A stretch of DNA of 5,966 nt. Origin: CAYTED01 sp964537075. Lineage in GTDB: Bacteria > Patescibacteriota > Minisyncoccia > Moranbacterales > UBA1568. Shown one piece after another: positions 1 through 4,908 of this stretch. The DNA lies in NCBI GenBank assembly GCA_964537075.1, contig CAZIBB010000044.1:1-5966 (forward strand), written 5' to 3'. Within the stretch, counting starts at the first letter, position 1, and each line of letters opens with the position of its first letter. The notes under the pieces were generated by a model. That model was given only the letters and a program-made list of their open reading frames with translations. It had not been told where the DNA came from and did no database searches. The translations under genes were made by a program, and so were the position numbers.

Positions 1-20
1 GGGTTCAACCCCTGTTTTTT
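1..20. terminator. Putative bidirectional terminator, cut by window edge
   Basis: The first bases form a GGGTT/AACCC inverted repeat followed by CCTGTTTTTT on the plus strand. If the base before the window is G, the stem would be GGGGT-TCA-ACCCC with a T-tract. On the minus strand an A-tract and the same stem come directly after the stop of the small membrane protein gene at 26. This is the usual shape of an intrinsic terminator, possibly shared by two convergent genes. The other half lies outside the window, so the call stays tentative. Confidence 0.45.
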
Positions 21-25
21 AATAT

Positions 26-289
26 CTATTCCTTATCCTGTAATCTCATATCTTTCTCATTCTTCCGATACATCGCATACCCCGCCACGATCACGAGAAT
101 CGAAATAACAAGTGAGACGCCATTCTCTATCAGATGAATCCTCATATGTTCCGCTACCTTGAGCACTTCCGCATGAAACCCATGTGCCGATGCGACACCT
201 GTCGACGCGACGATAAGTAGAAATGACATCACACCAAAAACAAAAAATTGTTTCATAATTTTGTTTAAAAAAATAATCAACTTCTCCAT
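26..289 (-). CDS. Small membrane protein with signal peptide and histidine-containing segment, function unknown
   Basis: This is an 87-residue protein that I do not recognise as a named family. Residues 13-35 form a hydrophobic signal-like segment ending in A-S-A before H36, a plausible signal peptidase site. A short stretch with four histidines (H36, H39, H48, H52) follows. A second membrane helix lies at about 57-74, and the tail (R75 to E87) is charged and should be cytoplasmic. The expected topology is a short extracytoplasmic loop tethered by one helix. The start at 289 lies 1 bp after the folD stop, which suggests translational coupling. No Shine-Dalgarno is visible before it or before the internal alternative Met12. 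It looks like the last gene of the operon, just ahead of a terminator-like repeat. Starting at Met12 would give a more typical signal peptide. Confidence 0.7.
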   Translation of the reverse strand: MEKLIIFLNKIMKQFFVFGVMSFLLIVASTGVASAHGFHAEVLKVAEHMRIHLIENGVSLVISILVIVAGYAMYRKNEKDMRLQDKE

Positions 290-290
290 T

Positions 291-1124
291 TTACACTTTT
301 TGTTGAGAAAGGAGTAGCGTCCGTCGAAGCAAGCACGCGATCGTCACTGGTCCGACACCGCCGGGAACTGGAGAGAGGAACTTCACACTCAAAGCGACGC
401 TTTCACTATCGACATCCCCCATGATTTTCTCATCTTGTTTCTTTATTCCTCCATCAATGATAATCACGCCCTCTTTCACATGCTGCGCCTGAATCATGCC
501 GGGAATTCCGCAGGCTGAAAACACGATATCCGCATCATCTATCTTCTCCTGACCACTCCGAAAAGAATCCGCCATCACCACTCGCCCTGCGATTCCTTCA
601 TTTTTCATCGCCTGAAGCATTACGGAGCCGAAGTATTCCGAATTGGCTACCACTACCCCACTGAGCCCTGAAAGGGTCTTTCCTGAGGCTTTTCCAAGCT
701 CCAGAAGGGCATCAGGGAAAACCGGAATCATAGCTTTGTCTCCGGCGAGAAATCGTTTTACCGTCTTCGGATGAAACCCATCCGCATCCTTTTTCTGATC
801 GATTGACGCGATAATGGCATCAGTATCGAATCCGTTCGGAAGCGGCACCTGTACGATAATACCATGGATATGCTCTGCCTCATTGAGCTCCTGAATTTTT
901 TTCAAAATATTCTCTTCCAAATCAGCCTCGAAAAAAACATATTTCTCGAAATGTATTCCGGTATCTTGTGCGGCCTTTTCCTTCAATCGCACATACAAAT
1001 GCGAAGCCGGATCATTGCCGATGAGAATAACCGCCAGCCCAGGAATATGTTCTCTCCGTAAAATCTGACTCTTTACTTCATTCAAAATGGTATTAGCTAC
1101 CGGACGTCCATATATCAATTCCAT
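291..1124 (-). CDS. folD: FolD: methylenetetrahydrofolate dehydrogenase / methenyltetrahydrofolate cyclohydrolase, with divergent cofactor site
   Basis: This cytoplasmic enzyme interconverts 5,10-methylene-, 5,10-methenyl- and 10-formyl-tetrahydrofolate, feeding one-carbon units to purine, thymidylate and formyl-Met synthesis. At 277 residues it is near the usual family length of about 280-300. The catalytic set is present: Tyr44 and Lys48 in YVRLK, Gln92 in VQVPLP, Asp115 in KDADGFHP, and the C-terminal PGGVGP at 254-259. The Rossmann part is unusual. The family GRSxxVGxP loop reads A160-N-S-E-Y-F-G-S-V168, so the NADP-contacting Arg is Asn, and the PCTP segment reads PVFP (134-137). The fold and catalytic centre therefore look intact while the dinucleotide pocket is remodelled. 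The gene starts 24 bp after the uppP stop, ATG with only a weak GGG upstream, and it is probably cotranscribed with uppP. Confidence 0.95.
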   Translation of the reverse strand: MELIYGRPVANTILNEVKSQILRREHIPGLAVILIGNDPASHLYVRLKEKAAQDTGIHFEKYVFFEADLEENILKKIQELNEAEHIHGIIVQVPLPNGFDTDAIIASIDQKKDADGFHPKTVKRFLAGDKAMIPVFPDALLELGKASGKTLSGLSGVVVANSEYFGSVMLQAMKNEGIAGRVVMADSFRSGQEKIDDADIVFSACGIPGMIQAQHVKEGVIIIDGGIKKQDEKIMGDVDSESVALSVKFLSPVPGGVGPVTIACLLRRTLLLSQQKV

Positions 1125-1148
1125 ATTTAACCCGTTAGAGATATTGAC

Positions 1149-1916
1149 CTATAAAACAAAAAGAAAAAACAACCCTGCGACTATTATCCGATACACACCA
1201 AAAGCGATGAACGAATGTGACTCAACGAATCGCAGGAGAAATTTGATTGCCACGATTGCCACGAGAAATGAGACAACGAGACCAATCCCGAGCAAATGAA
1301 AATCATTCGACGAAAAAAGTGATCCGTGTTTTAGGAGATCAAGTGTCGTCGCTGCCACCATAGTCGGCGCCGCGAGAAGAAAAGAAAATTCCACGATCGC
1401 CTTTCGCTTCATTCCGAGCGCAAGTCCGCCGAGAATTGTCGCTCCCGCTCGTGATACGCCAGGAATCACCGAAAGTGCCTGAAAAAGACCGATGGAAAAC
1501 GCGGTCCGATAGGGAAGAGTGGAAAGATTTTCTCTCGTGCCATCCTTCCCTTTTCGGAAATATTCAAAGGCGACAATAATGATACCACCAATACCAAGTG
1601 CTACCACAACTGTCATATCTGATGCGAGCAATCTACGGATCGACGCATAAAAAAGAAACCCTATTCCGAGTGCCGGAATGAGTGCCACCAGAATCCGTTT
1701 CATTATTTCCCACTCGAGAAAGAGTTTCCGCCAATACAAAACAACCACCGCCAAGATCGCCCCGAGCTGAATGACGATTTGAAATGTTTTCAGAAATTCC
1801 GACTGAGGAATATGCAAAAGTTCCGATACCAATATCAGGTGTCCGGTCGATGAAATCGGGAGAAATTCCGTAATCCCCTCTACTATTCCCAAAATAATTG
1901 CCTGAAAAATATCCAT
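1149..1916 (-). CDS. uppP: Undecaprenyl-diphosphatase UppP (BacA)
   Basis: This integral membrane enzyme dephosphorylates undecaprenyl diphosphate to the monophosphate carrier used for peptidoglycan and other envelope glycans. Overexpression of the family gives bacitracin resistance. With the ATG at 1916 the protein has 255 residues, slightly short for the family (about 265-280). Both signature regions are clear: GIVEGITEFLPISSTGHL near the N-terminus, with E13, E17, S23 and H26, and IPGVSRAGAT with the catalytic Arg156. The FQIVIQLGA segment is also typical, and six or more hydrophobic helices cover most of the chain. A TTG six codons upstream (1934) is in frame, but the ATG directly before the conserved DIFQAIILG is the normal family start. 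No Shine-Dalgarno is seen. The gene follows the inverted repeat at 1925-2074 and precedes folD by 24 bp. Confidence 0.96.
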   Translation of the reverse strand: MDIFQAIILGIVEGITEFLPISSTGHLILVSELLHIPQSEFLKTFQIVIQLGAILAVVVLYWRKLFLEWEIMKRILVALIPALGIGFLFYASIRRLLASDMTVVVALGIGGIIIVAFEYFRKGKDGTRENLSTLPYRTAFSIGLFQALSVIPGVSRAGATILGGLALGMKRKAIVEFSFLLAAPTMVAATTLDLLKHGSLFSSNDFHLLGIGLVVSFLVAIVAIKFLLRFVESHSFIAFGVYRIIVAGLFFLFVL

Positions 1917-1924
1917 ACATGTAT

Positions 1925-2074
1925 AAAAACACAATCATCAAAACACGAAATCCAAACAAAGCACAATGCCCAAAACCCAGAACTCAAACATCTGATTGAA
2001 AAGTTTGTTCCGCCAGCTGGCGGATTTATATATTGTGTTTTGTTTGGTTTTTGTGCTCTGGGCTTTGTGTTTTT
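1925..2074. repeat. Long imperfect inverted repeat filling the exonuclease-uppP spacer
   Basis: The arms 1925-1967 and 2032-2074 can pair over 43 positions. I count 34 Watson-Crick pairs, 3 G-U pairs in the RNA sense and 6 mismatches. The best uninterrupted block includes CACAAT/ATTGTG and CCAAACAAA against TTTGTTTGG. The left arm is nearly free of G on the plus strand and the right arm nearly free of C and A, giving a strong strand asymmetry. The right arm ends exactly at the exonuclease stop codon, and the left arm ends 8 bp before the uppP ATG. The 64-base loop holds a separate perfect palindrome. There is no coding content. It may be a MITE-like element, an mRNA processing hairpin, or a pair of inverted degenerate repeats. 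Confidence 0.7.
2009..2024. repeat. Perfect 16-bp GC-rich palindrome, possible terminator stem
   Basis: TCCGCCAGCTGGCGGA is its own reverse complement. As RNA it gives a six-pair stem with an AGCT loop, or a full eight-pair cruciform in DNA. It is much richer in GC than its AT-rich surroundings. On the minus strand ACAAACTTTT follows it, and on the plus strand ATTTATATATTGTGTTTT follows it. A weak bidirectional terminator is therefore possible, but neither T-tract is clean. It sits off-centre inside the larger inverted repeat, so it seems to be a separate element, perhaps a genome-wide repeat or a protein site. Confidence 0.6.
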
Positions 2075-2749
2075 CTAGAATAGGCTCGCTATCGTTCCTG
2101 TCGCAATAAGAGGGGCATGTTCGCTCTTGACCGAGGCAAGCAAATCCTTCCGTCCATGGAGTTCGGCAATTTTCTCCCAGCTCCGGAATTCCGGGTATTT
2201 CTCCAATTCCTTTTCGATCACCTCGATCGTCACCCGTACATCACCAGCGCCGGTATGCGCGCTCGTGTGCTCCTTGCCACAGAACAACTTGCACGCTGCC
2301 GAGAGATTCCTCGCTGACATCATATCGCGCGGCGCTACCTTATGATAGAGCACTTTGCCATCGAGCACGCGCTTCGTCGAAAAATCGAAGTTCTTCCCGA
2401 CCGTCGCGAATTCCGCCCGGAGAAATGGAAGATCAAATCCCGTCACATTAAATCCCCCGACATCTGCGCCATCAAACACATTCCACAGCTCATAGGAAAG
2501 CGATGCAAACGAGGGGCAGTCCTTCACATCCTCATCCGTGATCCCATTGATTCGCGTCGCATCGGGAGGGATCGATTTTCCCGGATTGATCCGTTGGCAA
2601 TAGGTACTAATCTCCCCATTTGGCATGATTTTCTCATACGCAATCTCGATAATCTTCTCCTCGCCAATACCAAGCCCCGTCGTTTCCAAGTCAAAGATAA
2701 CCAATGGTCGATCAAGCGGGAGATAGTCTGGAATGGTTGATTTCATCAT
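2075..2749 (-). CDS. DEDDh 3'-5' exonuclease, DnaQ / Pol III epsilon-like
   Basis: This is a 224-residue exonuclease of the DnaQ-like RNase H-fold superfamily, which removes nucleotides from 3' ends in proofreading, repair or RNA trimming. All catalytic acids of the DEDDh class are visible. Exo I is VIFDLETTGL with D20 and E22. Exo II is NVTGFDLPFL with D106. Exo III is HTGAGD with H165 and D170 at the expected five-residue spacing. After the nuclease domain (about 14-180) comes a 45-residue tail of mixed charge that I do not recognise. No polymerase, BRCT or helicase domain is fused, so it could be a free epsilon-like subunit or a stand-alone nuclease. Two adjacent ATG codons (2749, 2746) could each start it, and no Shine-Dalgarno is seen. 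Its start lies at the end of the left direct repeat, 86 bp after the opgB-like stop. Confidence 0.92.
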   Translation of the reverse strand: MMKSTIPDYLPLDRPLVIFDLETTGLGIGEEKIIEIAYEKIMPNGEISTYCQRINPGKSIPPDATRINGITDEDVKDCPSFASLSYELWNVFDGADVGGFNVTGFDLPFLRAEFATVGKNFDFSTKRVLDGKVLYHKVAPRDMMSARNLSAACKLFCGKEHTSAHTGAGDVRVTIEVIEKELEKYPEFRSWEKIAELHGRKDLLASVKSEHAPLIATGTIASLF

Positions 2750-2806
2750 ACATTCGGATATTACTTTTCAATGCTTAGTATTCTCGCATATTTCCGCTTT
2801 TTCTTC
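2744..2806 (-). repeat. Direct repeat, left copy: remnant of Lnt-like tail joined to exonuclease start
   Basis: This 63-bp segment matches 4847-4908 in the same orientation, with 55 of 62 aligned columns identical and one single-base gap. The best part, 2760-2806 against 4862-4908, has 43 of 47 identical. Read in the frame used by the Lnt-like gene, this copy still encodes EEKAEICENTKH and then TGA (2768-2770). The real gene reads EEKAEICENDKH and stops. No Lnt sequence lies upstream of it here, only the end of the opgB-like gene, so it is a detached fragment of the Lnt gene end. The segment continues into the ATG codons of the exonuclease. Confidence 0.85.
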
Positions 2807-2835
2807 CACTCTGGGGATACCTCGCGAAAAATATT

Positions 2836-4707
2836 CTACCTCAAGTGAGTCAGTGACATCACATCCTCCTTCGTCAGTATCCGGATGCCATCAAAAATAG
2901 GCGAGACGGAATAATTTCCACCAACTCCGGCTACCAAACAAAACTCCGCGTCTGCTTTCAGACTGTCATCGATTTTCCTCACTTCATCACAAGTATGAAT
3001 CAGAACGAAGGATGTCCAGCCAGCAATCTTCTTAACTTGTGTAATGAGATCTTTTTTTCCTTTCCCACTATCAAATTCAATATCAAATTGAAAATTCAAT
3101 TTTGTGTGTAGGCCTTGAGATATCTCTATCAATACCGGTATTTTAAATTCTCGTTCACCCATCACAATAACCTTCCTTTGCGTGTTGATTTCAATGCCAT
3201 TCGTCATTTCAGGGAAATTCCAAAAAGCCGAGAGAGAGTCTTTCCATTGAGATATGTGGGATTGAATAATCTCTCTCTCAAATTCCGATTGCCATGGATC
3301 GAGCAGATTCCTCCCCAAACCGATACTGCTATCGCCCTGATAACCGATGAATGGCAAGAGTGTCGCCCCCATATCCAGTGTTGACCCGATTTCTTTTACC
3401 TCAATCGATGGCGTGCCGCCGGCTGGAATTATCATAAACCGATTACTCCTCACCGCAGGATCCACCGATTTATCATCTGAATTATGTGGTGCGAGATGAT
3501 CGGAAGCTATCACTATCACCGTATTATTCCCATTCGGTGCCGAAAGGATTTTTTCGACGAAATTTGCGATAAGATGATCTGAGCAAGCAATCCCATTCAA
3601 GATGGCATCGGAACCATCCTTATATCGGATTCCCTCACAACTCTTCGACGGGCGACCATTTGGCTGATGCGTGTCCAATGTCAATAAGAAAAGGCCGAAG
3701 GGAGTATCTCGTGCTGATAATTCCAAAAAATTATCATAAGCAATTTCAAAAAGCGAATCGTCATAAAGCCCCCAACTCGTCACATAAGAGGAGTCCTGCA
3801 AATGCGGTAATAATTCTCTTTTCCCATACACATCACTAAAGCCGTGCGTCTTCAAAAAAAGATCTTTCCCTGCGAAAAAACTATCTGCACCGCCATAATA
3901 CACCAACTCATACCCCTCTTCAGATAAGATATCTCCGAGACAATACGCCGAAGGGAGATAGGAATCCATTCCGGACATCGCATTGCCATACACCGGACCG
4001 ACTAAAGGGATACCGCACTGACTCGACACAAAGCCAGCAATCGTATAATGGCCCGTTCCATCTATTTGTTGTAAATTAGTAAATACAATGCTCTTTTCGG
4101 AAAGGTTTTTCAATTTTTCTGTCAGTAACGGAAAAATATCTTCATCTGAATATGTTTGTTCAAAACTTTCAGCGTATATAAAAACGAAATTCTTCTTTTC
4201 GCCGACCTTTTTCAACACTGGCTTCCTATAAAAATCGAGGAACTCATACTGTTTATAGTAATCCACTGTGGACATCCCATCCCCTTCCGACGGAATGACA
4301 AATAAATGATACAAATTTGGTATCGCCGGACTCGAAAGAACTGATACTCCCATCAAAAAGAAGGTGAGGTACGAATGGTCTATTCCTTTTCCTCTGTCAA
4401 AATATTTTTTGGAAACAACGAACCATAAAAATACCAACACGGCGAAGACAAGAACTGCTAAACTGAATATCAGCCCCTTATATTCTAAAAATCCGCTTCC
4501 ATGCAAGCCATATCGAATATGATACAGGGTACCATCTGTAATTCCATCTCCCGTGAAATAGTCAGATACCAGATACAATGAATTCAATAAAATTGTTGCA
4601 AGAGATAGGACTATCAAAGCAAAAAGACTTTTTAGAGAAAAAAACGATCTTCTATAAAAATAAAAACTGCTCCCAGCAAAGAAAATGGAAATGAAGATGA
4701 ATAACAC
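2836..4707 (-). CDS. opgB: Phosphoglycerol transferase I-like membrane protein (OpgB/MdoB), LTA synthase / sulfatase fold
   Basis: This 623-residue membrane protein belongs to the alkaline phosphatase superfamily, in the group holding LtaS and OpgB. Such enzymes move phosphoglycerol onto extracytoplasmic polymers. The N-terminus has about four hydrophobic helices (roughly 1-17, 27-48, 78-98, 112-138), and the catalytic domain (about 172-470) should face outward. Metal-site residues are E180 in FVFIYAESFE, the probable nucleophile T222 in YTIAGFVSSQCGIPL, and D403-H404 in ASDHLAP; H347 in LDTHQP is also conserved. YTIAGFVSSQCGIPL, SYLPSAYCLGDIL, FAGKDLFLKTHGF and WGLYDDSLF match what I recall of proteobacterial OpgB rather than LtaS. 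A C-terminal domain (about 485-600) also follows OpgB, though the protein is shorter than E. coli OpgB. The start is GTG with GGAG touching it, and the frame is closed by TAA just upstream. Its substrate in this organism is unknown. Confidence 0.88.
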   Translation of the reverse strand: MLFIFISIFFAGSSFYFYRRSFFSLKSLFALIVLSLATILLNSLYLVSDYFTGDGITDGTLYHIRYGLHGSGFLEYKGLIFSLAVLVFAVLVFLWFVVSKKYFDRGKGIDHSYLTFFLMGVSVLSSPAIPNLYHLFVIPSEGDGMSTVDYYKQYEFLDFYRKPVLKKVGEKKNFVFIYAESFEQTYSDEDIFPLLTEKLKNLSEKSIVFTNLQQIDGTGHYTIAGFVSSQCGIPLVGPVYGNAMSGMDSYLPSAYCLGDILSEEGYELVYYGGADSFFAGKDLFLKTHGFSDVYGKRELLPHLQDSSYVTSWGLYDDSLFEIAYDNFLELSARDTPFGLFLLTLDTHQPNGRPSKSCEGIRYKDGSDAILNGIACSDHLIANFVEKILSAPNGNNTVIVIASDHLAPHNSDDKSVDPAVRSNRFMIIPAGGTPSIEVKEIGSTLDMGATLLPFIGYQGDSSIGLGRNLLDPWQSEFEREIIQSHISQWKDSLSAFWNFPEMTNGIEINTQRKVIVMGEREFKIPVLIEISQGLHTKLNFQFDIEFDSGKGKKDLITQVKKIAGWTSFVLIHTCDEVRKIDDSLKADAEFCLVAGVGGNYSVSPIFDGIRILTKEDVMSLTHLR

Positions 4708-4742
4708 TCCGATTATTTATACAGAATTATCTACTTATTTTG

Positions 4743-4751
4743 ATTATATCA
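4743..4751 (-). promoter_or_regulatory. Extended -10 promoter for the opgB-like gene
   Basis: The minus strand reads TGATATAAT, a perfect TGnTATAAT extended -10 element. No good TTGACA lies at the usual distance, which is acceptable for extended -10 promoters. Transcription would begin near 4736, giving a leader of about 29 bases before the GTG at 4707. The site lies between the two direct repeats, so the opgB-like gene would carry its own promoter within the bracketed segment. This is a motif match only. Confidence 0.6.
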
Positions 4752-4756
4752 CCCCT

Positions 4757-4849
4757 TCAAAACAACCTGATACATACAAAAATTTCTTCTACAAATTCCT
4801 CGATGAGCAGCCAATCAAACAGCAAATATTTCGGGATACTACTTTCCAT
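4757..4849 (-). pseudogene. Possible decayed copy of the exonuclease 5' end (30-codon frame)
   Basis: Directly after the right direct repeat, an ATG at 4849 opens a frame of 30 codons ending at TGA. Its first residues, MESSIPKYLLFDWLLI, line up with MKSTIPDYLPLDRPLV of the exonuclease, with about 8 of 16 identical. The DNA is only about 26 of 48 identical over that part, and similarity ends before the Exo I motif. It occupies the same place relative to the repeat as the real exonuclease start does in the left copy. I read it as a worn fragment left by duplication of the junction. A chance match extending from the repeat cannot be excluded, and it is unlikely to encode a functional product. 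Confidence 0.35.
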
Positions 4850-4908
4850 CGTACACTCAGAATTGCTTTTCAATGCTTATCATTCTCACATATTTCCGCT
4901 TTTTCTTC
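4847..4908 (-). repeat. Direct repeat, right copy: end of the Lnt-like gene and following bases
   Basis: This is the partner of 2744-2806 in the same orientation. Here the repeat covers the last 12 codons and TGA of the Lnt-like gene plus the bases up to an ATG. Differences from the left copy are mostly transitions, with one single-base gap between the TGA and the ATG. The two copies lie about 2.1 kb apart and bracket exactly one gene, the opgB-like gene with its promoter. Confidence 0.85.

Noticed and set aside
864..1299. Plus-strand frames 864-1061 and 1087-1299
   Set aside because: They are antisense to folD and uppP, which are strongly supported, and show no motif or start signal.
1917..1934. 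TTG at 1934 as start of uppP
   Set aside because: It would add six residues with no family match. The ATG at 1916 lies directly before the conserved N-terminus.
1633..1959. Minus-strand frame overlapping the first part of uppP
   Set aside because: It is a shifted frame of uppP, whose own frame carries both family signatures. The product has no recognisable motif.
2117..2740. Several plus-strand frames opposite the exonuclease gene (2117-2317, 2127-2345, 2342-2740)
   Set aside because: They are antisense shadows of a gene with a full DEDDh motif set. Their translations are arginine-rich and featureless.
2836..4707. Calling the 623-residue protein a true lipoteichoic acid synthase (LtaS)
   Set aside because: The fold is shared, but the motif wording around the nucleophile and the C-terminal domain follow OpgB. 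LtaS normally has five N-terminal helices and a different nucleophile context.
4870..4872. TGA recoded as glycine (code 25) at the end of the Lnt-like gene
   Set aside because: No internal in-frame TGA occurs in any of the genes, and the reading frame after this TGA gives no family similarity before a TAG.
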